Assembly: GCF_004340685.1 (NCBI RefSeq)
Contig: NZ_SLUN01000003.1
Coordinates: 124,001-188,000 of the forward strand
Length of the DNA: 64,000 bases
Reading direction: 5' to 3'
Source: Hydrogenispora ethanolica
Lineage (GTDB): Bacteria > Bacillota > UBA4882 > UBA8346
A model generated the notes under the pieces. The model saw nothing but the letters and a program-made list of their open reading frames with translations. It searched no databases and had not been told where the DNA came from. Below are positions 46,352 to 55,639 of this stretch, in pieces (positions within the stretch are counted from its first letter, which is position 1; each line of letters opens with the position of its first letter). The position numbers and the translations under genes are program-made.

Positions 46352-46522
46352 ATGATTAGGATCAGGGCCTGCAAAGTATGGCAATTCAGCTGTCCCTATT
46401 GCGGGACGGCGGGAGAAGTGAAAGACGAAGCGTCTGACTCCGATCATCACCAAACGGGGCGTGGTGGGGAGAGCTATATCTGTGACGCATGCGGCAAGGA
46501 ATTTATGTTGCTGCGGGATTAA
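46352..46522 (+). CDS. Small zinc-ribbon protein
   Basis: A 56-residue protein with two cysteine pairs (CPYCGTAGEV and ICDACGKEF) spaced as a zinc ribbon. AAGGAGG lies nine bases before the ATG, a strong sign of expression. Resembles the small zinc-ribbon proteins sometimes found near regulators or ribosomal factors; the function is unknown. It follows the exported protein gene by about 100 bases on the same strand. Confidence 0.6.
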   Translation: MIRIRACKVWQFSCPYCGTAGEVKDEASDSDHHQTGRGGESYICDACGKEFMLLRD

Positions 46523-46666
46523 CCCATTCCAGCGGCTGCACCGGAATTCCGGGGAAAGCGGGCGGGCTGCGCCTTTTGAGAACTTGATCCGGTTCAAAGT
46601 GAAATCCAAGGCGGTTCCAAGGAACAACGCCGATAGAAGTGAAAGAGAAAGTAAGGAGGCAGGATC

Positions 46667-47311
46667 ATGAAATTTGCCCTGGTAATCTTTTTAACCCTCG
46701 GCCTGTTGTTCGCTTGGACGCTGAACGCTTCCGCCGAAATCCTGTTCGGCTTGAGTCTGGAAACCGGTCCGAATGATTTTAGCGCCACTTATGACTCCGG
46801 TTTGGCCAGCGGCGTTTCAAAATCCCCGGAGGTATTGGGCCTCAACGGCACGCTCAATCTGTTGGGGACACATATCGGCCTGGAATACACCACATCCGAT
46901 ATGGATGCATACCGCTTCGCCACAGCCGGGCTGAGAATCGGCTGGGAATTGGGGCTGGATATCTTGAAGGTAAAGCCCTTCGTAGGGTATGAAGAGTATT
47001 ATTTTAAGGATGAGACCCTGTCGCTGGGCGGAAATAGCACCTATTCCAGCCCGGTCGCCGGCCTGGAAGTGACCTCGAAATTTGACCCATGGGCCATCTC
47101 CGGGGCCGCCTACCTGCCGTTGCAAACGCGTTATACCAACGGAATTGTCGACGACGATCATGGCGATCTGAGTTATCTGAAATTGGGTCTGAGCTATTCC
47201 CCAATGCCCCTGGTAAACCTATTCATTCAATACCGTTCCCTGACCGCCGACTCGAAAGTGGTGGATCTCACCGCCAAAGGGTATACGCTCGGAGCGAAAA
47301 TCAGCCTTTAG
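46667..47311 (+). CDS. Small outer-membrane-type beta-barrel protein
   Basis: A 214-residue protein. Signal peptide MKFALVIFLTLGLLFAW, cleaved near ASA. The mature part shows strand-turn periodicity: LNLLGTHIGLEYTTSDMDAYRFATAGLRIGWELG (two blocks), VKPFVGYEEYYFKDET, KLGLSYSPMPLVNLFIQYRSL and the terminal GYTLGAKISL. This fits an 8-stranded barrel; the last residue is Leu, a weaker fit to the terminal aromatic rule. AAGGAGG before ATG 46667. Function unknown. Confidence 0.6.
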   Translation: MKFALVIFLTLGLLFAWTLNASAEILFGLSLETGPNDFSATYDSGLASGVSKSPEVLGLNGTLNLLGTHIGLEYTTSDMDAYRFATAGLRIGWELGLDILKVKPFVGYEEYYFKDETLSLGGNSTYSSPVAGLEVTSKFDPWAISGAAYLPLQTRYTNGIVDDDHGDLSYLKLGLSYSPMPLVNLFIQYRSLTADSKVVDLTAKGYTLGAKISL

Positions 47312-47517
47312 CTCCGATGGCGTCAGGCGGTGCTTGCACTCCTTTCCAAATGCAACTTGGAAGAAAGCCTGACTCCCGACATTTTCATTCTCTCATATCG
47401 AACCTCCTTTTTTAAAAGTCCTCTTTCCCTCGGGAATCCGGGCTTTATTTTTTGGAGGAATGAAGGGCGGATCGGTTACCGCGATCGAAACTCGATTTTT
47501 CCGGCTCCATGGCAAGT

Positions 47518-49875
47518 TTAGAGGGTAACGCTCCCGGACCAGAAATCGGCCAGGATTTCGCGGTAATCGGCGCTGGAAAAGGGGCGGCCCGGCAGGAACC
47601 AGTCCGGCGGCAACAAATCGTAAAAGGGTTCCCGGCAAAACCTGTCGTCCAGCAGCAGCACTACCCCCCGGTCCTCCGGGCTGCGGAAGACCCGTCCCGC
47701 GGATTGAATCACCCGGATCATCCCCGGAATGACCGCGGCGTAGAAAGTTCCCTTGCCATCCCACTCATCAAAGTGCATCCGGATCAACTCCTGCTCGTCG
47801 TCGAGCAGCGGCAGGCCCGGTCCGACAATGATCACCCCCACCAAATCCTCGCCCGGCAGGTCCACCGCCTCGCCAAAAACTCCACCGAGCACGGCGAGGC
47901 CGAGATTGGAACCCGGTCCCTTGCCGGATACTTTTTGGAGAAACGCGGTCCTGGCTTTTCCACTCATCCCGGGCGACTGGACATGGATGGCCGCGTTCCG
48001 GCCCAGGCCGCGCAGGAGCAGCGGCCAGAGCATTTGCAAGTAAGCATAGGAAGGAAAGAACATCAGGTAATTGCCGGGGTGGGCCTGTACCAGCGCGGCG
48101 GCGCACTGGGCCACTTGGGCGGCAGTCTCCTGCCGCGCGTGAAACCGGGTATCGATCCCCGGGACATGCAGGTATAACCGGTTTTCACGCGGAAAAGGGG
48201 AGGCCAGCCGCAGCTGGATCGGATCCCGGGCGCCCAACAATTCCCGGAAATAATCGGGCGGCGTCAGGGTGGCCGAGAAAAAAACGGCCGACCGGCAATA
48301 ATCCAGCTTTTCCTGGAGCACCGGGCCGGGATTGATGCAGAACAGGCGGAGCATCACCCCGTCCGTTTCCTGTTTAAGATAGATCGCGTATTCCGGGCCG
48401 AGTTTGGCAATCACCCGGACCGCGGCGGTCAGTTCGAAATAGCAGAGCCGGACCCGTTCCCACAGGGGATGGTCCGCCTGGCGGCGCAGAAAAAGTTCGA
48501 TGACCGCCGCCAGGCGCTCCAACTTGGTCTCCATCAGTTCCGGCAGTTCCGAAAGGCGGAGTCCGGGCCGGCCCTCCCGCCAGATCTCGCGTTCCCATTG
48601 GTCGAAAAACTCCAGCACTTCCTGGAGCGGCGCGGCCAGCCGGGGCGCGGACTGGCGCGCCGACCATTCCAGGCTGCTCAATTCGGCCTGGCGCAGGGTC
48701 GCCGAATACATCTCGCGGCCGCGGGCGACCAGATTATGGGCCTCGTCGATCAGGAACACGGCGTCGCGCTTTTTGGGTCCATTGAAAAAGCGGCGCAAAA
48801 AGACTCCGGGATCGAAGATGTAGTTATAATCGCCTACAATCAGATCGGCATGCAACGCCAGATCCAGCGAAAGTTCAAAAGGGCAGACCCGGGCGCGGCG
48901 GGCCGCCTCTAGCACCTGTTCGGGGAGGATCAGTTCCGCCGCGAGCAATTCCGGCAAGAGCGGCTCGATCCGGGCGTAATAGTCGGTCGTGTAGGGGCAG
49001 ACTTCCGGATGACAAGGCGCTCCGGGCTCAAAACAGACCCGCTCCTTCGCCTCAATGAACAGGGTGCGGAGCCGCAGGCCCTGTTCCCGCAGGGAGGCGA
49101 TGGTTTTGCGGACGATATCCTTGCCGACGGTTTTAGCGGTCAAAAAGAAGAGGCGGTTGACCTTTCCCGCCGCCAGGCTTTGGAGGGCCGGATAGAGGAC
49201 GGCGACAGTCTTGCCGATGCCGGTGGCGGCTTCGGCCAGCAGGTCCCGCTCGGATTGGATGGCTTGTTCAACCGCGCTCATCAGTTCCGACTGGCCGGAG
49301 CGGAGCGCCTCATAGGGGAAGCGGAGCCGGCGCAGCGACTGGTCGCGGGCGGCTTGCCAGTTTATGGCCGTTTCCACTTCCCCCAGAAATGACTCGGCCA
49401 AGCCGGTGAAGAACTCCGCCGCCGCTTCCCGGGACAGCTCCACCGGGAAGGAGCGCTCCGACAAGTCTTCAAGGTTTAGGTAGGTCAGTTGCCCCGCCAC
49501 CGGCTTCCCGGACTTGGCCATGACAAAGTGTAGATAGAGTTTGATCTGCGCCAGATGCTGGGGAAACTCCGCCGGCTCCAGCGCATCCAAAGGGAGGTAG
49601 GTGGTTTTGACCTCTTCCACCAACAGCCGCTCCGTGCTCTCCAACAGCCCGTCGATGCGGCCGCGGATCCGCAAGCGAAAGGGATCGCGCTCATAAAGGA
49701 AATCGATAGGCACCTCGGCGCGGTAACCCGGCAAATGGCGGGTCGAAACCAAGTGATGGCCGGCGCTGCCTTCCTGGCCGCGGGTAGCCGGGGTAAACGC
49801 GGCGCCCAGATCCTTGGGGTGAAAGAGCCGGTTCAGCAGATCGGTGGCACCGATCGTGATTTGATGAATGGCCAA
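47518..49875 (-). CDS. DinG/XPD-type helicase with N-terminal nuclease-like domain
   Basis: A 785-residue superfamily 2 iron-sulfur helicase. The N-terminal about 180 residues carry GRIDGLLESTERLLVEEVKTT, the PD-(D/E)XK nuclease-like core. The helicase follows: Walker A LLAEAATGIGKTVAVLYPAL, four cluster cysteines (VCFEPGAPC, EVCPY, RVCPF) between motifs I and II, DEAH box FLIDEAHNLV, motif VI QSAGRVFRS. It probably unwinds D-loops, R-loops or damaged duplexes in the cytoplasm. TTG start with GGAGG eight bases upstream. Such fusions are known in clostridia but the nuclease-like half is rarely characterised. Confidence 0.85.
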   Translation of the reverse strand: MAIHQITIGATDLLNRLFHPKDLGAAFTPATRGQEGSAGHHLVSTRHLPGYRAEVPIDFLYERDPFRLRIRGRIDGLLESTERLLVEEVKTTYLPLDALEPAEFPQHLAQIKLYLHFVMAKSGKPVAGQLTYLNLEDLSERSFPVELSREAAAEFFTGLAESFLGEVETAINWQAARDQSLRRLRFPYEALRSGQSELMSAVEQAIQSERDLLAEAATGIGKTVAVLYPALQSLAAGKVNRLFFLTAKTVGKDIVRKTIASLREQGLRLRTLFIEAKERVCFEPGAPCHPEVCPYTTDYYARIEPLLPELLAAELILPEQVLEAARRARVCPFELSLDLALHADLIVGDYNYIFDPGVFLRRFFNGPKKRDAVFLIDEAHNLVARGREMYSATLRQAELSSLEWSARQSAPRLAAPLQEVLEFFDQWEREIWREGRPGLRLSELPELMETKLERLAAVIELFLRRQADHPLWERVRLCYFELTAAVRVIAKLGPEYAIYLKQETDGVMLRLFCINPGPVLQEKLDYCRSAVFFSATLTPPDYFRELLGARDPIQLRLASPFPRENRLYLHVPGIDTRFHARQETAAQVAQCAAALVQAHPGNYLMFFPSYAYLQMLWPLLLRGLGRNAAIHVQSPGMSGKARTAFLQKVSGKGPGSNLGLAVLGGVFGEAVDLPGEDLVGVIIVGPGLPLLDDEQELIRMHFDEWDGKGTFYAAVIPGMIRVIQSAGRVFRSPEDRGVVLLLDDRFCREPFYDLLPPDWFLPGRPFSSADYREILADFWSGSVTL

Positions 49876-49935
49876 TGGCTAAACCTCCGTTTGGTGAAGC
49901 TGGCAACCGTCTCCCTCCATGGAGGGAGACCGGTT

Positions 49936-50185
49936 GCCATTCGTCTTTTTGAGTTTTAAATGTGCTTCTCATTAAACTTAAATATCGATAGAAGCCTTTA
50001 TCTTTCGAAACAGTACCCGCCTTCAAGGATGAAGGCGGACGCCGCATCTTTTCGCGGATGAAAAACTGCGGTTGTCAGCGGAAGCCTGCACTTAGTTGCC
50101 AGACAGAAGGCCAGGGATGGCGAAGACATTCAAGAACCGGGATGAATGAGGGAGGTCTGGAATCCGTAGGTTCCAGCGCCTTTTT
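49936..50185 (+). repeat. Long repeat family B, copy c
   Basis: Matches the reverse complement of 8904-9127 over its whole length: CATTCGTCTTTTTGAG, TTTCGAAACAGTACCCGCC, GGATGAAAAACTGCGGTTG, TTGCCAGACAGAAGGCC, GGGATGGCGAAGACATTCA and GGAATCCGTAGGTTCC. The rest of 50186-50562 has no gene. Confidence 0.75.
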
Positions 50186-50562
50186 GGTGACTTTTGGGGC
50201 GGACCAAAAGTCACCCGCCGCCGGAACCGTGGGCCAAAGGAACAAGCATCCAAAAGCTCTTTACATTCCAAATCAAAAATCTGATTTTGGGCTGTTTGTC
50301 AAACGTATCCTTTTATTATGGCTTCGACTTTTTTCTCTGTGAAAGTTGAGTAAGTTGAATTAATGAAAAGAGCGGGTCCTCATCCGGCCTTCGCGAATGA
50401 TTTCATTCTAACACGCTTCCGCGAAAGGGCGCAAATTTTATTCTCATCCCCGGCCGGGCGGTCCGGGAACCGTCCCGAAAACGGAGAACGGACGGCCGCT
50501 TTCCATTCTTCCCCTGTATGTTTTGGCACAGCGGCAGATAAAGCTATGGAAGAGGTGGAAGC

Positions 50563-52458
50563 ATGGTGCGTTCCCGGAGAAGAAAGCTGACCAGGCCCGG
50601 CAAACGGCGGCGTTTTTCCCGGCTCATCCTGGGACTCGTCCTGGGAGTCGGGTTTTTGTTGGTATTATTCATTTTTTTCAACCCCTTCGTTTGGCGGCTC
50701 AATCTCCGGGCGGAACTGGAAAAGAACAAATCCGCGTCGACCGTCTATGACCGGGACGGCGAGGTGGTGGCGGATCTCTATGCCCGGGCCCGGATCTGGG
50801 TGCCGATCCGGCAGGTGCCGGCCGCGCTTCAGCAAGCCTTTGTGGCCACGGAGGACGCGCGTTTTTATGAGCACAAGGGGATCGACATCCGGGGCATCCT
50901 GCGCGCGCTATACCAGGATGTCAAAGAACGGAGCAAGGTCCAGGGCGGGAGCACCATCACCCAGCAGCTGGTGAAGAATCTCTATTTCTCGCAGGAAAAG
51001 AGCTTTTTCCGCAAGGTCATGGAGATGTCCTATGCGATCCGCATCGAGCAGCAATACAGCAAGGCGCAGATCCTGGAGATGTATATGAACAGCATCTATC
51101 TGGGTCAAGGCTCCTGGGGGATCAACAGCGCGGCCCAAGTCTACTTCGGCAAACAGGTCCCGGATCTCACCGTGGCGGAAGCGGCGCTCATCGCCGGCCT
51201 GGCCAAAGGGCCCGAATACTATTCGCCGTTTCGCCATCCCCAGGCGGCGCTGGCGCGGCGCAACGTGGTCCTGCAACTGATGCGGCGCCACGGCTACCTG
51301 CCGGAAAAAATGGCGGCCGAGTTGAGCAAACGGCCGTTAGGCACTTTGAATAACCCCGGTTCAACCTATGTCGGCGCTTACTTCGTGGATTACGCCCTCG
51401 ATCAGCTGCGCGCCAAGACGGGCTATACCGAGAGTGATCTACGGTCGGGCGGATTCCGGATCTATACTACGATGGACCGGAGGATCCAGAAAGCGGCCGA
51501 GGGAGCGCTCCAATACTTACCGGCCCAGGGGCCGGACCGTTGGGGAGTCGTCCAACCGCAAGGCGCAATCGTCGCCATGGATCCCAAAAACGGGGAGATT
51601 CTGGCCCTGGTCGGCGGGAGGCGCTATTCCGCGGCCGAACCGAACCGGGCCTACCAGATACACCGCCAACCGGGTTCGGCCATCAAACCGTTTGTGTTCA
51701 CGGCCGCGTTGGATGCCGGTTATACCCCGGATACGCCGGTGGTCGACCAGCCGCTGGCCATCGACGTCCATGGCCGGCTCTGGGAACCCCAGAATTACGA
51801 TAACCAGTATCGCGGCACGATCAGTCTCCGGACCGCCTTGGAAGAGTCGGTCAATACGGTTGCGGTCCAGCTGGTGCAGGCCCTGGGACCCGCCAATGTT
51901 TTCGAATTGACCCGCAGGATGGGTTTGGTCAGCCTGGTGGGAGAGGGGGAGAAGAATGACCGCAGTCTGGCGCCCTTGGCCCTGGGCGGTCTGACCAAAG
52001 GCGTCACCTTGTTGGAATTGACCGGGGCGTACAGCTCCTTTGCCAACCAGGGCACCCGTTCCGAGCCGTTCGGTATGTTGAGGGTGTACAGCCGGGACGG
52101 GAAACTGATTTACCGGGGCCAGCTCCGTCAGGAGCGGGTGATTTCCGCCCGGACCGCCGAGACCCTGACCGCGATGATGGAAGGAGTCATCGCGCGGGGC
52201 ACCGGGATCCGGGCCAAGATCGGGGTGAAAGCGGCGGGCAAGACCGGAACCTCCAATTGGAATACCAACGGCTGGTTCGTGGGGTATACCCCCGAAATCC
52301 TGGCCGGGGTGTGGATCGGCAATGATCAGGAGAGCAAGCCGCTGGAAGTCAAGGGTGTTGCCTTAGGAAGCGGAAAGGCCTCAGAGATCTGGGGCAGATT
52401 TTTGGGACAGGTTCTGGCCAGGAGCGTCGCAGCTCCGCCAGGCTCGCCAACGCCATAA
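50563..52458 (+). CDS. Class A penicillin-binding protein (PBP1A-type)
   Basis: A 631-residue bifunctional peptidoglycan synthase. A basic N-terminal tail and one transmembrane helix (about residues 20-45) precede the GT51 glycosyltransferase domain (catalytic Glu97 in ATEDARFYEHKG, GGSTITQQLVKN) and the transpeptidase domain (Ser372 in GSAIKP, SVNTVAVQL, and Lys560 in KTGTS). It works outside the cytoplasmic membrane, polymerising lipid II. The last 110 bases overlap the convergent spoVB-like gene. RBS GAGGTGGA before the ATG. Confidence 0.95.
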   Translation: MVRSRRRKLTRPGKRRRFSRLILGLVLGVGFLLVLFIFFNPFVWRLNLRAELEKNKSASTVYDRDGEVVADLYARARIWVPIRQVPAALQQAFVATEDARFYEHKGIDIRGILRALYQDVKERSKVQGGSTITQQLVKNLYFSQEKSFFRKVMEMSYAIRIEQQYSKAQILEMYMNSIYLGQGSWGINSAAQVYFGKQVPDLTVAEAALIAGLAKGPEYYSPFRHPQAALARRNVVLQLMRRHGYLPEKMAAELSKRPLGTLNNPGSTYVGAYFVDYALDQLRAKTGYTESDLRSGGFRIYTTMDRRIQKAAEGALQYLPAQGPDRWGVVQPQGAIVAMDPKNGEILALVGGRRYSAAEPNRAYQIHRQPGSAIKPFVFTAALDAGYTPDTPVVDQPLAIDVHGRLWEPQNYDNQYRGTISLRTALEESVNTVAVQLVQALGPANVFELTRRMGLVSLVGEGEKNDRSLAPLALGGLTKGVTLLELTGAYSSFANQGTRSEPFGMLRVYSRDGKLIYRGQLRQERVISARTAETLTAMMEGVIARGTGIRAKIGVKAAGKTGTSNWNTNGWFVGYTPEILAGVWIGNDQESKPLEVKGVALGSGKASEIWGRFLGQVLARSVAAPPGSPTP

Positions 52459-53719
52459 AGATCTGGGCGATATTAAACGCCCAGGCCGATCCGTTAATCC
52501 CCAACAAGGGAGTCAGGAACACCAACAGGCCGGTCTTTAACCCGGTGGACCACAGACTGAGGCTGAGAACCTTATCGGTTTTGCCGATCGACGCCAAAAT
52601 GGCGATATTCAGGATGGCGACTCCGGTGAAAGGCAATCCGATAACGGTGAGGCGGATCAGGTATACGGGAGAGAGGTCGTCATAGAGGAGCCGGGACAGC
52701 CAGGGGGCGCCCGTGAGGATCAGCATGAAGCCGGCCAGACAGATCGCCAGGGAAGCGCCGTAGAACAGCAAAATTTTGCGGTGGATCTTGCGCAGCCGGT
52801 TGGTCTTGGCATCCGAGCTGATTTGCGGGGAGAGCACGGTAGCCAGCGGCCCGATGAAGATCAGCGGGAAGTAAGCCACCGGTTCGGCCATCCCGGTCAG
52901 CTTCCCGAAGAGTCCGGTACTGTCAAAGACAGAATAGCCGGCTTGGATCAGAAAATAGGGAATGATCACGCCTTCGCTGGCCAGACTGATCGAGGTCACG
53001 ATCTGATTGAGCAAGAGCGGCCACGAGTAGCGGAGGATCTCCGTCCGGGGCAGATGGGCCGGAGGCACCTGGTCCCATTTGGGGACGGCGCGGTGGCGGT
53101 TGAGAAAGAACACCAGAGTGGCGAGGCAGGCGACCTCCCCCAGAGTCAAGCCGAGCACCGGGGCGGCGTAAATGGAGACGGGGAACCAAGCCGCGGCGAC
53201 CACGATCACCAGCACCGTGGTGGTGATCTCCGCGCACTGTTCGGTAATTTCCGAGCAGGCCGTGGGGGCCATCCGCGACAAGCCTTGAAAATAGCCGCGC
53301 AGGATCGCCGAGAGGGCTGAAAAAGGGATGGCCAGCGCGACGATATACAAAGCCTCCTGAACCCGGAAATCGGTAAAAACATGCCGCGCCAGCAGGGGAG
53401 CGGCGGCCAGCAGCAGGCTCATGATGACCAGGGAAGTCCCGGTCACGATTTTTACCGCTTGGGACCGCAACTCGATGATCCGGCCGTAATCCTTGAGGCT
53501 GAGGTATTCGGACACCCACTTGATCAAAGCCATCGGCAGGCCGATCGTGGCCATACCGCTCAATAAACGGTAAACCGGATACACCATCTGCAGAATGCCC
53601 AATCCTTCGGAACCGACCCGGCGGGCCAGCCAGATCCGGTAACAGGTTCCGGCCAGTTGAACCAGCAGACCCGAGCCGACCAGATAAAAAAAATTGATCA
53701 AATTGGGGTGCCGTTTCAT
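52349..53719 (-). CDS. spoVB: SpoVB-like polysaccharide/lipid II flippase
   Basis: A 456-residue integral membrane protein with about 12-14 helices of the MOP/MATE-like polysaccharide transporter superfamily, SpoVB type. Landmarks: NFFYLVGSGLLVQLAGTCYRIWLARRVG (two blocks), LRGYFQGLSRMAPTACSEITEQ and YFPLIFIGPLATVLSPQIS. In Bacillus SpoVB is required for the spore cortex; paralogues flip lipid II. The start ATG 53719 is chosen for GGAGG nine bases upstream. Its last codons overlap the PBP gene on the other strand. Confidence 0.88.
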   Translation of the reverse strand: MKRHPNLINFFYLVGSGLLVQLAGTCYRIWLARRVGSEGLGILQMVYPVYRLLSGMATIGLPMALIKWVSEYLSLKDYGRIIELRSQAVKIVTGTSLVIMSLLLAAAPLLARHVFTDFRVQEALYIVALAIPFSALSAILRGYFQGLSRMAPTACSEITEQCAEITTTVLVIVVAAAWFPVSIYAAPVLGLTLGEVACLATLVFFLNRHRAVPKWDQVPPAHLPRTEILRYSWPLLLNQIVTSISLASEGVIIPYFLIQAGYSVFDSTGLFGKLTGMAEPVAYFPLIFIGPLATVLSPQISSDAKTNRLRKIHRKILLFYGASLAICLAGFMLILTGAPWLSRLLYDDLSPVYLIRLTVIGLPFTGVAILNIAILASIGKTDKVLSLSLWSTGLKTGLLVFLTPLLGINGSAWAFNIAQIFMALASLAELRRSWPEPVPKICPRSLRPFRFLRQHP

Positions 53720-54010
53720 CCGACCCATCCTCCGTTGTAGCATCCTATGGCGATGGCAACCCGAATATGCCTGGCGTGCAGGAGATATTGCGGTCCGGGC
53801 GGGGGGAAACCATTGGGTCCCGGTGTCAATCCGCTGTTACGGAAAGCCTCTGGTAAGGGGCTTTTTTCAATATCGATGCCTGGAAAAGGGTTTCAAAATT
53901 GAGCTGAACCGGGTTTGCCCATTCAACCCGCGGAACGTCGGAGATGCCGAACGGAGAGACCGGGCTGGCGATTGTTTCGCTCCGGAACCTGTGGTATCCT
54001 GAGATTGACC

Positions 54011-54045
54011 CCCCGGTTCTTGGGGAAAGTTTTTAGGAACCGGGG
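54011..54045 (+). other. Stem-loop in leader of the methyltransferase gene
   Basis: CCCCGGTTCTT faces GGAACCGGGG around an AT-rich loop, some 45 bases before the start codon. The rest of 53734-54088 shows nothing else. Confidence 0.45.
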
Positions 54046-54088
54046 AATAACGATCTTCATTCCCATACTCGGGCAGGTGGTTACCAAA

Positions 54089-54769
54089 ATGACAACGCCG
54101 GTTCAAGAGGCTTTCGACCGCGTCGCCCAGGACTATGACGCGCAGCGCCGGAAGTTAATCCCTTGTTTCGACGATTTCTATCAGACGGTGGTGGCGGCGG
54201 CGGAGACGGCCGCGGCCCGTCCCCGGATCCTGGACATCGGCGCCGGAACCGGGCTCGTATCGATGTTCCTCATGGAGAAGTACCCGCAGGCGGCATTCAC
54301 CCTGATCGATCTCTCCGAAAAAATGCTGGAGGTGGCCGGGCGGCGTTTGGCGGGCCGCGCCAATCTGCGGTACATTCTGGCCGATTATTTGGAATACCCG
54401 TTCGCGGAGCGCTGCGACCTGATCGTCTCGGCCCTGTCCATCCATCATCTGAGCGATCCCCAAAAATGCGCCTTGTACCGGAAATGCTATTCGCTCCTGG
54501 AGCCGGGCGGGATTTTCGTCAATGCCGACCAGGTATCGGGCGGCAGCGAGTACCTGGAGGCATTCAACAAGCGGCGCTGGCGGGAACGGATTGAAAGCTC
54601 CGGCCTGTCCCGCGCCGAGCTGGACGCCTGCTACGAGCGGGTGAAGCTGGACCGGGAAGCCACCTTGGAACAGCAGCTCCAGTGGTTGAAGGAGGCGGGC
54701 TTCACCGATACCGACTGCCTTTACAAGCAGTACCATTTTGCGGTGATGTTCGGTCGGAAGCATGAGTGA
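54089..54769 (+). CDS. Class I SAM-dependent methyltransferase
   Basis: A 226-residue Rossmann-fold methyltransferase: motif I RILDIGAGTGLVSMFLM, motif II FTLIDLSEKML, motif III ILADYLEYPF, and the IVSALSIHHLSDPQK block typical of the UbiE/MenG-like group. It ends with AVMFGRK. The substrate is unknown. The ATG at 54089 is preceded by GGTGG. Its stop overlaps the next gene start by 8 bases, so translation is coupled. Confidence 0.82.
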   Translation: MTTPVQEAFDRVAQDYDAQRRKLIPCFDDFYQTVVAAAETAAARPRILDIGAGTGLVSMFLMEKYPQAAFTLIDLSEKMLEVAGRRLAGRANLRYILADYLEYPFAERCDLIVSALSIHHLSDPQKCALYRKCYSLLEPGGIFVNADQVSGGSEYLEAFNKRRWRERIESSGLSRAELDACYERVKLDREATLEQQLQWLKEAGFTDTDCLYKQYHFAVMFGRKHE

Positions 54770-55553
54770 GAACCAGCGCGCCGGGAGCAAAGCAATGGCC
54801 GCCGGGCCGTTGCGGGAGACCGACCTCTATCCGCCGGTGCGGGACTTTCTGGTGAAACAGGGCTTTGAGGTCCGCGCCGAGGTTCATCATTGCGACGTTG
54901 CCGCCTTCAAGGACGGCCAGCTGATCGTGGTGGAGCTGAAAAAGCATCTCTCCGTCGACTTGCTGGTCCAGGCGGCACAACGCCAAAAAGTAGCCGATGC
55001 GGTCTATATCGCCATCCCCAAGCCCAAAAAACGGCTGTTCGGCCCGGGCTGGCGCGACCTCTGCCATTTGCTGCGCCGCTTGGAACTGGGCCTGTTACTG
55101 GTCACCCTGGGAGACGGCCTCGCCTATGTGGAGCAGGCGCTGGCGGCGCAGCCCTTCGACCGGGTCAAAAGCAGGCAATCCCATCAGCGCAAGCGGCAGA
55201 AGCTGATCCAAGAATTGAACGGCCGCAGCCGCGACGGCAATCTCGGCGGCAGCCATTCCGCCAAGTTGCTCACGGTCTATCGCGAAAACGCCTTGTATAT
55301 CGCTTGCTGCCTGGAGCGGTTCGGCCCGTTGTCCCCCAAGCAACTGCGGGGGCTGGGCGCGGAGCCGCGCAAGACCGGCGTGATCCTGCAGCGGAACGTC
55401 TACGGCTGGTTCGCGCGGATCGCCAAGGGGAAATACGGGTTGAGCCCGGCCGGCGGGGCCGAGCTGGCTTCGGGGGCCTATGCCGAGCTGGTCGCCGATT
55501 ACCGGCGGAAGCTGGCCGGAGCGGCACCGGACGAGCGGGGCGGCGCTGGGTGA
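54762..55553 (+). CDS. DUF2161 family nuclease-like protein
   Basis: A 263-residue protein with PD-(D/E)XK-like features: an early DLYPPVRDFLVKQGFEVRAEV, the catalytic-type aspartate in CDVAAF and IVVELKK, and a C-terminal LYIACCLERFGPLSPKQL (predicted wing-helix). DUF2161 proteins are regarded as putative nucleases or phosphodiesterases, but no activity is established to my knowledge. It overlaps the methyltransferase end; the pair could belong to a modification/cleavage couple but resemblance to a restriction system is only superficial. Confidence 0.7.
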   Translation: MSENQRAGSKAMAAGPLRETDLYPPVRDFLVKQGFEVRAEVHHCDVAAFKDGQLIVVELKKHLSVDLLVQAAQRQKVADAVYIAIPKPKKRLFGPGWRDLCHLLRRLELGLLLVTLGDGLAYVEQALAAQPFDRVKSRQSHQRKRQKLIQELNGRSRDGNLGGSHSAKLLTVYRENALYIACCLERFGPLSPKQLRGLGAEPRKTGVILQRNVYGWFARIAKGKYGLSPAGGAELASGAYAELVADYRRKLAGAAPDERGGAG

Positions 55554-55639
55554 GCGGGGCCGGGCGGAGAGGGGAACGGCTGCCGGGTATCGCCCGCATC
55601 CCGGGCCGCTGAAGGGGTGAGTCGTTTGGAGCGGAATGG

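Noticed and set aside
54762-55553. Methyltransferase/DUF2161 pair as a restriction-modification system
   Set aside because: The methyltransferase has no DNA-methylase (DPPY or ENV-type) motif and looks like a small-molecule enzyme.
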